Part shown: piece after piece, positions 46,797-58,662 of the stretch | Position numbering within the stretch: position 1 is the first letter of the stretch | Layout: each line of letters begins with the position of its first letter | Source of the DNA: Portulaca oleracea | Lineage: Eukaryota > Streptophyta > Magnoliopsida > Caryophyllales > Portulacaceae | Direction: 5' to 3' | DNA length: 64,000 nt | Assembly: GCA_029582165.1 (NCBI GenBank) | Contig: CM055873.1 | Location: forward strand, 45,997,295 to 46,061,294 | Notes under the pieces: generated by a model | Told to the model about the DNA's origin: nothing | The model's database searches: none | The model's input: only the letters and a program-made list of their open reading frames with translations | Program-made: the position numbers and the translations under genes

Positions 46797-49700
46797 TCAG
46801 ACGTTGTTCTCTTGACCATTGGCATCCACTGAGTCGGGGGTTGTCTTGTGCAGCGTGAAGGTGCATGCTTCTACAGCTTCAGCCACTGTTGGATATAACC
46901 ATTCTTCGCTGCACTCTCTGACAGATTCTGACAGGTACATTTTCTTTATTACTTCACATCCTGGGTTGGCTAACACCAGCTGTGCATTACATACATAAGC
47001 AGCCAAGTTATTATGGCAAAGCGTCCGAGTTTGAAGTAAAGAGAATAATTTGAAATTTTGATGGTTAGGATCAGGGTTAGGGTTTTACCTTCATACTCTT
47101 CCTCTCCAGGAGCTTCTTTATTTCTTCTAGTGTGCCGATTCCACTGGTGTCCATGCTCCCAACTCCTGTTAGCATATGAACAAGATGAAGGGTGTTGTTT
47201 ATATTGCAAACTGAATTGGAGCAAGTTCTTTCTTACCCCCTATTTTTCTTCTATCTGTCTGTTAGTGTTAGCACAATTTTGTTTATTTCATCATTTGCCA
47301 CTATCAAACCCGAGACTAGAATTGGTGAAATCCGGGTCTTGGTTAAGTTCAGGTTGTCAAATCAAGAAATTGATAACCATTCACTATTTTTTCGGATTTG
47401 ATCATGGTAGACAATTCAGACAAATGTAAAGGTCAAAATCGGATTTAGATAATATCATAATAGTCATGAGAGAAATATTGTGCTCGGATTTTCGGTGAAA
47501 TGACTCAATGTTTAAATTTGGATGAAAATCCTATGACCCTACCCTGTATTTTCCAATCGGATGAATTCGGGTATCCAAGTCTAATAAATCTCAAAAGGCC
47601 TGTTCGAGACCTTGTTTAACGCGATCAAGTGACAGATAAATTCATCCTATGTTACTAGGCAAATAGGCATTACCTCCCATGTCTAGTATCACATGCTGCA
47701 AGCTGAGCCCTCCAGAAGATCTAATCCTATCTTCTTCTTCATGAACCCACCTCATGACCCTGCATACATTACATACTTTCAAGATTCATATCCAGATTTC
47801 AAGTATGTATCTACTCCAACTCCATAACAAATGTGTTTCCAAAGCAAACTATTATCATCTCTGCCAGAATTTACCTCTCCCTCAAATAGTTTGCACTAGC
47901 AAAATAGATGGGGCCTTCTATCTGAAGGATAAGAATTCCAGGAATCGTCTGGGCATATCGGTATTGTTCACTGCTTCGATAAACAACTGTGTTCGGTAGA
48001 TTTCCCAGTACGAAAGTCTTAGGCCTGGCTACCACCAACACAAGCCTCAGAAGAGACAGTCCAACCTGCAGCACAAAATCTTCACAGTATTAAAACCTTT
48101 CTGTTCCATTTTCAGGATGCGAAACACAGTAGAAATGAAGTTTTGTATGCATGAAAGTGGTGACATACGCCGAGCATTAAGCCAGTTTCGACATTGCTGA
48201 AGATGACACCGAGAAACGAGCTCATACAGACCACAAAGTCGAACTTGTCAACCTTAAACAGATGGATCGCTTCTTCGTACTTGATGAGACCCAACATGGC
48301 ATTGATGATTATGGAGGCTAGAACTACGAGGGGCGTGTAGTAGAAAAGCGGGGTTAAAAACAGTAATGTGATCATCACTGCGATTGCCATCACTATGTTG
48401 GACACTATTGTCTTACACCCCGCATTGAAATTTACGGCAGTTCTTGAAAATATTCCTGCAATCGCACCATGTTACAGATCAGTAACACAGTTGTTGCAGT
48501 ATGGTCGGAGTTACAAAGGACAGTACAATATAAATTTTGATATTTTTTTGCGGCTCGAACCTGTAGTGATGTAGCAAGAAGTGCAAGAGCCAACAATGTT
48601 CATTAGGCCAAATGCGATCATCTCTTTGTTCCCATCAATGTGGTAGTTTTTGCACATTGCGAAACTTCTTCCAACTGCTATTCCTTCCTGTTGTGCACAT
48701 TTTTAGTTAGAAGCTATGTAAGTAGCGATGTTTGTCGAGATAAAACTGTCTATACCGGGATTTCTTCTAGCCAAATTCCACAAAAACGGATGACGAGTAC
48801 TTACAGCCATGACGACAATGGAAGCAATGGCTCCTGTCTTGATTGCGGTTGGAAGATGTGGTGACTTGAAGGCCAACTGGGTCAAGGATAGAGGGTTCAA
48901 CCCTTTTTGCAGATTTCCAATCTGAAATTTGTGCAAACCCAAAAACAAATTAGATGTTTAGTTCGTAAGGATTATTGATGTTATTAACGGTCCAACGAGT
49001 AGACTTGGCAAGTGAGTTGTTTGATATTGTATTTGATCATGATTTGGGTTATAGTACGGCCGTAATTGGGGTATATCTTGGTTGATGTGAACTTAGTTTA
49101 GACCAACTTTTGAACATTGTCGATTTGTTTTGTTAGATTACTATAGAAGAAATACATCTGATTCGTATTTACTTGTGATGAGATGAAAAAAGAAAAAGTG
49201 ACTTACCACTTGAACACCATGTTTCTCAGCATGGGTGAAGTAAACCAGGAAGCTTCCTAGCACAACTGTTGTAAGAGGAGCCATTGCATTTATCCAAAAG
49301 AATGCTGGTTTTCTCTTGCTCTGTTTGCCACCAAAAGCAATAGTTCTTATTCATAACTCATTTGGGATAATGTATTCGATTAGGTAATTGAACAATTTCC
49401 GTTTTAAGGGAAATAAGTTAGTGCATAATCTTAGTTTTATAAAAAAAGGGAGAGAATGTGATCGATAAAGAAAATTTTCATAACATACACAATCAGTAAA
49501 ATCAAAACCAATACTCCCAAATCCTACTCGACACTATCTCCAAAGCTAAATTTCCACATTCCATTTTATGACATTTGATTCATCAAAGACTAGGGTTCGG
49601 AAAATATATATATACCTTTTAGCAATATTTTAAAATTAAAATGAAAATACAAATAAATTTCTGATTACCCTTTCTTTTCAACAATTAAACCCCCTCTAAT

Positions 49701-52700
49701 AATTGAAACTTTTAAATATAAGTGAATTGCTTAAATTTATTGATACCTACTTAATCTATCTATATGAATATATTTCATCATAACCGGTGAAATCTTAGCC
49801 TAATAATTAAGACTAAGATTTTAGTCACATTCATTCCCAAGTTTCATTCACCCGACCCCATTGTATTGTAATGCTTTGTATGGCTCCAATAGACAAAAAG
49901 ATATTATCATACCTTGAATTATTCGTTAAAATCGGTCAAAATATGTCTTTTTAGGTCAATTTTGACGGGTTTTATAGGTAGTTTCAAGCACTCTATACTG
50001 AGAAAGAAAGATGAAACTTCCTTGGTTAATTTCTTTAGGGTAAAAAGGCAACAATGAATGAGCAATCAAGGGAAAAGATAGACGGGACATGGAATACTTA
50101 CATAGAACTTTGTCAACAACATATAGAAGAGAAAGCAGCTACCTAAAACAGCACTTTGCCATTTCCACTGCAATTTTCACATCATTATACAAATAATTAT
50201 ATTTCTCTTTTATGCAAAGAAAGCCATAAATGTCAACCAAGATAGAAATTTGGAGATAAGATTCCCTTAGTCATTGCTACATAGAAGTTTAATAATTTGG
50301 TTTAATCTACTCTATATCCAATAAAATATGAAAAAAATTGCTAGCAAATAAGTTTGGTTGGTGATTCTGTATATAGCATTAAAATTATCAAACTAAATGA
50401 TTTAATCCTACAGCCAAGAGTAATCCAATATAAAGTTTCACTTTGCTATTTTAAAAATATTTATAATTTAAACAACACTTGTATATAGCACATGCAAAAA
50501 GAACTGCAAATTATACTATACACCATGAATCCATGATAGATCTACCTAGGTCCACCACATATATTAAAATCGGTCAATTTTTTATTTGATGAATTTGTAA
50601 TGGACAAATTACCTGATGGGTTTGGGCAGAGAGTGAATGAACAACCGAAACGACATCGGTGTTATGAGTAAAATGAGTCAATCCAAGAAGACCTTTCAGT
50701 TGTTGAAGACAAACTGTGATTGCCACTCCTCCCATGAACCCTACTAATGTTGCATGGGATAGTAGGTCGATTAAGAATCCCAGTCTGCATTGTTTATTAT
50801 ACAAATTAACCTCACGAAATAATCTAATTCAAATCACTTAACATCAGTAAGAGATTTGGATTCAAGAATGGTGTACAACAGCCTTTAATATATTCTCTAT
50901 TCTAAAAACACATTCTCCAAGTCATACTATTAGGAGTCTGCCTTCTAATATACTAAATTTTGTGTTCCTTAGTTTTCCTCTAACTCGATCACTAGAATCA
51001 CACAGTTAACAAGGATTTTAATCCAGGGAATATCGTGCTTTTGTACTTCCACGGTATAATTTTTATAAGCATATCTGTATAATTTTATGAGTGAGACCCT
51101 TCCCGGGATCTCTGCTTGTGGAGACGCTTTGTGCACTGAGCTGCCCTTTATGTATATAATTTTATGACTACGCATATATAAATTTATGGGCATGCTCATA
51201 AAATTAACAAAAGTACATTTGCTCGAAAGATTAAAATTTTATAACCCTTAAAGTTATAAATATATGGTTGTATATAAATTATGAACTTAATTAAATTACA
51301 AATTAATATATATACGTTCAAAGAACGAAAATTATACACTCACAAATTTAACATGCGCGCGTGTTCATAAAGTTATACACAAATGCTCATAAAACTGACT
51401 CCAAAAGTACAGGAACATAGTACTCTCGATCAGAAGTATAATCCAATTTAACTAAAGCTATTGCAACAACAGAACAAATTGTTGATAGTTTTGCTATTTG
51501 ATAATAAGGAGGGTGAAAGGTGAAAAGTCCCATATTGGTAGTGGAAGGGACTTTTCACTAGTTTATAAGGTATAGTACTACTTGGGCTTATAATTAGCTA
51601 ATGGGCTACTATGAAGCTGGTGGTGGTACTAAGGTTCAATGCTCCGCACATACACACGCGCGTGCGCGTGTGTCGCTTGGCGGCTTATTAGACGACACTT
51701 AGCACTTTGTGCCAGAGTCGGAGACTTATAATGTATTAATTGTATTATAATTTTCGTTTTAATTATTTATTTAATTTGTTTAAATAAATAAAATCAGTTA
51801 TATCCAGATTTTTCTGGATATTACAGGCAGTTATTAATTAATTAATTAATTAATTCTAATAACTGCAAAGCCAAAACTGCCTTCAACGACCCTATCTTCT
51901 TCATGTTTAATTCACAGAGAGAATAAGGGAAGATTTCAGTTTTGCTCTTCTGAGATTTTCACAAGGCTTGATTACTCCTGGAGGAATATTTGCTAATCTT
52001 GAGAGCATCTAAGTGATAGAGGGTAAATAATTCCTTAAAGACAGTGAATTATATATTCACGTTCAAGCCTTTTCTTCTCAAAATTTCTCAACACAAACTA
52101 GCATGAGAAAAGCAAAGGAATGTTATGGGGAAGGAAAGTAGTAAGTACCTGAGGAAGCCAAGAGAGGCTTCAATAACTCCAGCAAAAAAGGTGGCAGTAA
52201 AAGCCAAGGCAAGATATTCATGTGGAGCTTCAAGTGGGCTCACAACTTTGCCTAATATGTCTGAGAAAAGAAGGGATGCAACTGCCACATTCCCTATTGC
52301 CAGATCTCGTGAGCTCCCCAGCACTGCATATATCAGTGCTGGTACAAAGTTCGAATCTGCATCATACAATTCATTCATTCAATCCATGCTTAATTATCAC
52401 ACATGCAATTTAGGCCTTGTTCTTTTGTCAGGTTAAACCTAATTATCCTAACTTATCCAAACCTAACACAATTCCCTAAAAAACATCCTAACTTATCCTA
52501 ACCTCACTATCCTAACTTGAAAATAACCCATCCAAAGAACAAAGGCCTTAAACTAGCCATTATTGGTTTTGTTTCGCAATTTAAAGTACTATATGTATAT
52601 ATACATGCACAAATTGTCCTGTTCTTTTCTGCCTTAGGTAAAGTGTGAAAATGGTATGGTATGGTAGATTGTGGAAAGCGTGTGATGTTGTGGTACGGTG

Positions 52701-53959
52701 TGTTAGGTTGTGGTAAAATATGTGGTAAGAATGATTGATATGATAGGTGAGGTGAAAGAAAAGTGAAAAGTAGAGAGAAAAATGAGGACATGAAAAATTA
52801 TGATTATTATGACAAAGTGTAGTATGATATGGTAAGATGTGGTAGTTTGTAGATAGTGTTAAATTATAATAAATGCGGTATGGTACCATGGAAAAGATCG
52901 GGGAAAAAGTTTAATAATATATTCATTGGTATTTTGGTCTTTGTGCATTGGAGAAACAAAACCAATATGTACTATTTAAACTCATCGGAGAAACAAACTC
53001 AGCGGCAGATTGGATGGCTAATTTGGGTCATTCTTTAAACTCTGCCGGTCTCTGGATATGTAGCCCTGCGACAGACTTTTCTTTTATTATTCTTGCAGAT
53101 AACTTGGGGAGATGCCTTGATAGAAGGATCCCCTAAGTTCTTGTTGTTCCTTGTTTACCCGAGTTAAAAAAAAAAATAAAATTTTGGTCTTTGTGCAGAA
53201 GAAAACATGTAGGTCAACACAGACAAAACTCTAGATTTACAAAGAAATGAATGCTTTAGTAGTCGGTAAGGTAGTTGATGCCTAGCTATAGTTGTTTGTG
53301 GGTAGCACAAGCCACAAGTTGTCAATAGTGATGATGACATAATAAAAGTGGTAATATGTACTATTTAAAAACTTAGGTGTGATTCTCATGTTTGAATATG
53401 ATGATAAATCATATCACACTATGTCAAAAAATAATAATGATATCACTGTTAAATTTGATCAAATCAAATATAATTCTAAATGGATAGATATTTATATGTA
53501 TATCAACAGTTAGCAAATAAATTATGCTTTCATTTTTCCTTATGATGCATCCGTTATTCCAACCGTTTATAACTACACTAAAAATATAAAAAGATTCTGA
53601 GAACTTTTGTAAAATTGTAAAAAAAAAAACTTACAGAGTCCAATAATATGAGGCAAGCTCGCCAAATTAGCGTAGCTAATCCCTTGAGGAATAGCAAGAC
53701 TAGCAATAGTGATTCCGGAGAGAAGGTCGGACCTGAACAAACCGAAATTATACTGAGGAGCCCATTGAAATATGGGCACGAAATACTGTAACCCTAGAAT
53801 AATCCTTTGTTTCAAAGGTTGTTTCTTGAACATTCGAAAAGGGTCATCGGGAAAAAACGTCTCCTTGAGATTCGCCTTTAGGGTTTTGAAGAATGGCTTA
53901 TGGGGAGGAATGGGTACCCTAGGGGTGCATTCACTATTAGCTATGCTTATGTTTGTCAT
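46797..53959 (-). CDS. SULTR3: Group 3 sulfate transporter (SULTR3), 12 exons
   Basis: SLC26/SulP membrane anion transporter. Exons (5' to 3'): 53635-53959, 52149-52356, 50613-50784, 50102-50167, 49207-49320, 48805-48921, 48561-48687, 48169-48455, 47875-48065, 47674-47759, 47089-47165, 46797-46979. Phases close, giving 650 aa, the usual SULTR length. The cytosolic N-terminus has FFPDDPF, then the [19 protein letters not shown] membrane signature at about 82-100. A multi-span core follows to about 480, including [10 protein letters not shown] and FNAGCKT. The C-terminal STAS domain (about 508-632) carries [11 protein letters not shown], with T571 at the position phosphorylated in other SULTRs. 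The sequence is nearest to SULTR3;1/3;2. Unusual residues: GNVAVASLL where most have GTVAVASLL, and TGIFSRTAV where most have TGPFSRSAV. Group 3 members have been linked to plastid sulfate import and other anions; substrate is not deducible. Confidence 0.95.
50785..52148 (-). other. SULTR3 intron 2
   Basis: Non-coding intron splitting codon AG/A of R178. It contains the probable solo LTR at 51480-52093. The remainder (50785-51479) is AT-rich with no feature recognised. Confidence 0.7.
51480..52093. mobile_element. Probable copia-type solo LTR in SULTR3 intron 2
   Basis: The segment begins TGTTGATAG and ends TCTCAACA, the inverted TGTTGA/TCAACA ends of Ty1/copia LTRs. Flanks CAAAT (51475-51479) and CAAAC (52094-52098) are a 5-bp duplication with one mismatch. 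Inside are a repeated AAAAGTCCCATATTGG/GGGACTTTTCAC pair, a TATAAGGTATA motif, an alternating ACACGCGCGTGCGCGTGTGT palindrome near 51653, and a TTAATTAA tract at 51836-51855. No internal retrotransposon genes are adjacent. Confidence 0.65.
52413..52547. mobile_element. Tourist-like MITE in SULTR3 intron 1
   Basis: The ends GGCCTTGTTCTTTTGT and CCAAAGAACAAAGGCC are complementary and flanked by TTA on both sides (52410-52412 and 52548-52550), the PIF/Harbinger 3-bp duplication. The 135-bp interior repeats CCTAACTTATCC. Confidence 0.85.
52948..53180 (+). mobile_element. 5'-truncated LINE insertion with 17-bp target duplication
   Basis: ATTTTGGTCTTTGTGCA occurs at 52931-52947 and 53181-53197 and brackets a 233-bp insert ending in an A-rich tail. 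The insert encodes [20 protein letters not shown] on plus, the end of the RNase H-like domain of L1-type ORF2, then a stop and short 3'UTR. The insertion is antisense to SULTR3. Confidence 0.9.
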
Positions 53960-54037
53960 TTTTTTTTGATAATAGACAAAGGAAGAGAGTGTGGAGATTA
54001 GTGTTAATGGTGCAAGGTGAAGGGCATGTAGGAAGGG

Positions 54038-54045
54038 TTTAAATA
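54038..54045 (-). promoter_or_regulatory. Candidate SULTR3 TATA box
   Basis: TATTTAAA on the minus strand lies about 80 bp before the start codon, followed by a CT-rich leader. Position fits a TATA box; the start site is inferred. Confidence 0.4.
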
Positions 54046-54060
54046 ATAGAGGGGAGGAGG

Positions 54061-54590
54061 TTAAGTGGATAGGAGGCTATGAAAAGGTGTTCTTTTAATT
54101 TTGACAATATGCATCATAGAAAAGTAAAGATAAATAATTATTAATGTGAGCAAATAAGTGAAAGCCAATTATCAAAATGTTTATCAATGTTATTATGAGT
54201 GGATTCTTCACCAAAGGTGTGATGGATATTCCTTAAGTGATATGTTTAATTTAATTAAATTATATATATTAATAAAGGGTAATAATTAATTTTTTAAAAT
54301 ATTATATATAGAGTACTTTATGCTTACATTAAGTTAATTTGGATAAGACAATTTTGTAGATTGAGGTTGTATGCTGAGGATTTTAGTCCCCTTTTTCAAT
54401 TCATAATTTATTTTATAAATCCATTGATATTAATATTTGTCCTTGGTGGTTTAGATATTTGTCTGTTGGGCAGTGTCCCAGTTCCATTCAAATTTAAGTT
54501 TTGAAAATAAATTATTATTTCTTTTTTGTTATTGATACTACTTGGTCTCTAAGCGTGGATGTTGCAAAGACTCCGTTTATCTTGCGCAAA
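54061..54590. other. AT-rich region upstream of SULTR3
   Basis: Presumed SULTR3 promoter flank. No gene or defined repeat recognised. Confidence 0.5.
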
Positions 54591-54594
54591 TAAA

Positions 54595-54710
54595 CATGGG
54601 AGTGCTGAGATTCGAACTTGAGACATTATGCTCAGTTTGACTCTTATACCATGTGGAACCATCTCAACCAAAAGCTTAAGCTGATAGTTGTAGGTCCAAT
54701 GATGGTTTTA
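54595..54710 (-). mobile_element. tRNA-like SINE or retroelement remnant
   Basis: On the minus strand TGGTATAAGAG is followed about 30 bp later by AGTTCGAATCTC, resembling box A and box B of tRNA-derived elements. No intact cloverleaf can be drawn, so this is not called a tRNA gene. It adjoins the RTE fragment. Confidence 0.4.
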
Positions 54711-54719
54711 TACTCTAAC

Positions 54720-55140
54720 AGTAATCTATTGTCTTGCAATTCATCCTCGATAGAGGCTACCCCTAACTTACCGTGGCACACATCGTTTCAAATCTTATTC
54801 AACTTGGCAAACCAACCAATCCGCCGAACCCCTTCCACGTTCAACTTAGATAATGCGTCATCTTTATAGCCCAACTTTTCAAATCATATACTACTGCTGA
54901 TTTGATTATCACACAATACAACTTGTCTTTAAATTTAAGCAGTTTTCTCTTATCAAACAAAATTTTTGAACTCATCTTCCACTTTGCTAATATGATGTGT
55001 TATATTAATATCCTCAATAATATCTCACCACTTCGCATAATAGATCTCAAGTACCAGAACTTGGCCACCCTAGCTATAATTAACCTCTCATCCAATGGAA
55101 ATAACTTGATTGTCGCGTTCCTTGTGTCAACCCCACTAAA
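54720..55140 (-). mobile_element. RTE-type non-LTR retrotransposon fragment
   Basis: Minus-strand frames read in order KFWYLRSIMRSGEI near 55060, AKWKMSSKILFDKRKLLKFK near 54950, YDLKSWAIK near 54870, then LGVASIEDELQDNRLL near 54745. This matches the end of the RTE/craft-type reverse transcriptase (FKYLGS, KLKGKFYRT, YG-ECWAVK, GVAPIEDK). Stops and frameshifts show decay. Confidence 0.65.
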
Positions 55141-56597
55141 ATGATACATCATACATTGGGAAGTTTTCATTTTATGTTATTTATAGTTTTCCTCTACACT
55201 CTTGAGAGGATTTTTAGAGGCTTTTAGGGTAGTTTTTTTGGTTAATTTGCTTTTGGATGCAAAGGATTCATAAGTTTCACTTTCAACTCCATAATCAAAA
55301 CTAAGTTTTCTATTTCTATCTCTTTTTTTTTTTATGTTCATATGTATACTCGTTTGTTAGATTCATTTCATTTCTCTTTAATTACTTTAGTATGTTAATT
55401 ACTTGTTAGCTTTGAATTGTTTGGATTGTGATAGAATTATTTGATGTCTAATAGATTTTGTTGAAGCATAATTTATCCAAATTTATGATTGTAATTAGAG
55501 GTTTTCTCCATGCCCATCAAATGTACGATGAAATGTTAGAGGGAGCATTCATTTGTATTTTTAGGCAATTGATTTATGTTGAGATACGAGACCAATTTGC
55601 GGGTGGAGAGCATATTTAGTGATTCGACATGACAATAATTGTATTTTAACTAAGTCTAGGATTGCTATTCCTATAAAATTTATGTAATTACCTTTAAGAG
55701 TAGTTTCAATTGTAGGTGGCAAGTCATTTATTAGGGTGATGTGGTGACTTCTGATTGGCTCCTAATAAGAAACATAATATTTATATTATCAAACATCTTT
55801 AAATTGGCTATAAGTATATGATCTAAGCTTCTAGTTGGGGTGAACAAAACAATTATTTTCATATGTTATCAAGAACCTCAGTTTGAGATTGATATTTTTC
55901 TTATTGTTTTCCATGAAAAGGAAAAGAAACACATACAAAATGTGACTTTCAATTCTGCTAACAACCCTAACATTCTCAATTGTTTCAAAGTGCCGCCATC
56001 GCCTACACACAATGTTCTCAAGTGATTTGGCCCTTTTCTTTCACATATTCGACAATGCAAGGGAAGAAGGGTTGTGTCCTACCACTCTGTCGATCATCCC
56101 TCATTCATTCTCAATAATATTGTTCTATAGTTCTCTATAGTTCTCGAGTAATTGATCAAGGAGTGTTTGTATGATTTCGTCGGGACAACTTGATTCTTGA
56201 AGGGACAACTCGATCGATGCTCACCTTCCTTTCATTTACAACTTCTAAGTTAATTAATTGGCCAAGGAGTAATCCTTTTTCACTTTTGCACTGTTAAATG
56301 GGGAAATCGAAATTGTCAAAGTTAAATACAATGATCAAATTGGCCAACTCTTTTGGGTTGTTGCACAAGTTATGTTATTGTCATAGCTTTTCTAGTGCAA
56401 TATATATGTCCTTCTATACAGTGCTTGGATGGCATACTGTTGATCAATAAAATTTGGGCTGATTGCCGCACAAATTGGCCACTAGAACGAAAGCTACCAT
56501 ACAATAGCAAAACAACATGACGATTACAATCAAACATCAATCTGAAACTGCTATAATACAAATAAATAATGATCATACGAGTCTTGTTCCATGATGA
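55141..56597. other. Intergenic, no feature seen
   Basis: AT-rich sequence with a few short chance ORFs. I could not define repeats or coding segments. Confidence 0.5.
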
Positions 56598-56938
56598 GTT
56601 TTTTGCTTTTTGGACCCTATATTTTGGGGTATTTACAATCTGGACCCCCATGTTTCAAAGTTTACAATTTGACCCTATACTTTGTTTCCGGCAACAATTT
56701 GGACATAATTAGAGGGGTCCAGCCAAAAGAGGCCCTTATTGTAGTTTGACTGATTTTTCCTTCCAAAGTTGCCCCTTAATTATTTCTGTACTTCCAAATT
56801 TACCCTTCATTTATTCGGTTTTCTGGGAGTTTGGAGTTGAATAGTCACTAAGGGTGGGATATGCGTATGGGCTGTGAAATTGAAGTCTTCCGTCCGGTCA
56901 ATTTCAAAAGGAAATTCAAAATAGATGAATAAATGAAA

Positions 56939-58482
56939 GGGAAATTGGATTCTAATAATACGAACTTTTGGCCATATAAGACTTAATAATACGAACTTTC
57001 GATTTGGTTCTTAATAATACAAACTTTGACCCCATGTTGCCCTCAGTAACACGCCACCGAGTTAAGTTGAACTTAACTCGGTGGCAGGATGACGTGGCGG
57101 CCGGAGTAATATATTTTGACTTTATTATGTACACAGTCAGCATTTGACTTGTCCACATCACCTCTCTTCCTTCCCCTTTCTCTCTCTTCCTTCCCCTTTC
57201 TCTCTCCTCCCTTCCTCTTCTTCGATCCAGAGAAGACATAGCCATGACTATGGCTTGTCCTCCTCTTCTCTCCATTTTCTCTCCCTACAACATCCTGCCC
57301 CTTCTTTGTGCAAAATTGAAGAGAAACATTGGAGAGAATATTATCAATTCTTGCTAATATTCTGGTTATGAATTCACCCAGAAAACAATGACAACTTGAT
57401 TGAAGCACAAACCATATCTGTCTTCCTCATCGCTAAATCCTTCTTCACCGGGTACTTTTCTTCTCTCTCTCAGTAAATCAAGTTTAATTGTAAAAGTATC
57501 GATTCTTGCTGAAAATCTTGAGAATTTTCATCTAAATTGGTACATCAAATTATAAGAACAAACCCCATCCATACTGACGAAAAGTTACTCGCCTCCACTA
57601 TCCCTAAATCTCATCTTGATTTATAATTTCAGATTTTTTTGTTCTTGAAATTCTGAGGGTTACTTTAAACAAATTCAGGAAATGATGAGTGTGAGAATCA
57701 AAACCCTCGAAATTGGCTGTAATTGGGTGCAAAGTGTGAGCATCAAACCAAGGAATCATCACCCAAGAACACCATGTCTACCACCATTTCAACCAGTTCA
57801 GCTTCTTTTCCATTTAAAAGGAGGATCTTGAGTGAATGGACTTATACTTCCCCACATACCCATCTCCAGAAACCTTTAAATCTTGGTCCGAAATCAAGTT
57901 CATCACAAGCAGATACCTCTAATTCGAGCCCCACAAAGTCGGATCCTCTGGATGAAGCCCCACAAAGTCAGATTGCCCCGAGTGGTTCTCAAAGTTCTCG
58001 AGATAACTCTGTGTATTCAACAGCAGAACGTTCTATGGTGGCTGAGATAAGTGGAAATAAGCACAGTGAAAGACATCATGTACAAGAACAAGTTGAGGAT
58101 GAAGATGAAGAGGAGGAGATGATGCGGATTGGTGCAAGAAAATGGAGAGAAGAGGAGGACAAGCCATGGCCATGGCTATGTCTTCTCTGGATCGAAGAAG
58201 AGGAGGGGAGGAGAAAGAAAGGGGAAGGAGGAGAGAGAAAAGGGAAGGAAGAGAGGTGATGTGGACAAGTCAAATGCTGACTGTGTACATAATAAAGTCA
58301 AAATATATTACTCCGGCCGCCACGTCATCCTGCCACTGAGTTAATTAAGTTCAACTTAACTCGGTGGCGTGTTACTGGGGGCAACATGGGGTCAAAGTTC
58401 GTATTATTAAGAACCAAATCGAAAGTTCGTATTATTAAGTCTTATATGGCCAAAAGTTCGTATTATTAGAATCCAAATTCCC
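56939..58482. mobile_element. MULE copy C, nested in element D, with ~350-bp terminal repeats
   Basis: A perfect 9-bp duplication TAAATGAAA (56930-56938 and 58483-58491) flanks ends GGGAAATTGGATTCTAATAA and its complement. The terminal repeats stay alignable for about 350 bp on each side, through CTCGGTGGC, GACGTGGCGGCCGGAGTAAT and GATCCAGAGAAGACATAGCC. The interior (about 57300-58130) is unique and contains part of a 178-aa ORF. No transposase. Confidence 0.9.
57723..58259 (+). pseudogene. Gene-like ORF in MULE copy C, possible captured fragment
   Basis: The 178-aa ORF is Ser/Thr-rich (STTISTSSASFPFKRR near the start) with an acidic EDEDEEEEMM run, and its last 40 or so residues are translated from the terminal repeat itself. 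No family is recognised. The unique central portion could be captured host sequence. Confidence 0.35.
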
Positions 58483-58662
58483 TAAATGAAATAAGGGTAA
58501 ATCGGTTAGTTTATGCAAGATTTTGGTCTTCACCGGAGTCAAACTTAACTTTGGGCTAAATTCTTTGGGTCCATATTGTATAGGGTTCAAATTGTAAACT
58601 TTGAAACATGGGGGTCCAGATTGTAAATATCCCCAAAATACAGGGTCCAAAAAGCAAAAAAC

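Larger units (their letters stand above)
52357..53634 (-). other. SULTR3 intron 1
   Basis: The intron splits Y109. It contains two small insertions (52413-52547 and 52948-53180) and a GT-rich ATGGTATGGTA segment at 52640-52880, likely another decayed MITE. No coding exon is missing. Confidence 0.7.
56598..58662. mobile_element. Outer inverted-repeat element D, split by MULE copy C
   Basis: The ends GTTTTTTGCTTTTTGGACCC and GGGTCCAAAAAGCAAAAAAC are complementary, and the match runs about 80 bp through GGTATTTACAATCTGGACCC and CATGTTTCAAAGTTTACAAT. Without the 1544-bp insertion at 56939-58482 and its duplication, the element is about 510 bp. Flanks TTCCATGAT and CTCCAAGAT are similar but not identical, so its target duplication is uncertain. 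No coding. Confidence 0.8.

Noticed and set aside
47058..47429. 123-aa plus-strand ORF
   Set aside because: Antisense to SULTR3 exon 11 and its intron; the minus-strand exon is the conserved one.
54599..54665. Possible tRNA gene on the minus strand
   Set aside because: Box A and box B-like motifs are present but degenerate, and acceptor and anticodon stems do not pair; called a SINE/retroelement remnant instead.
57073..57408. 111-aa and 107-aa minus-strand ORFs at the left end of MULE copy C
   Set aside because: They are translations of the terminal repeat and mirror ORFs in the right arm at 58129-58344.
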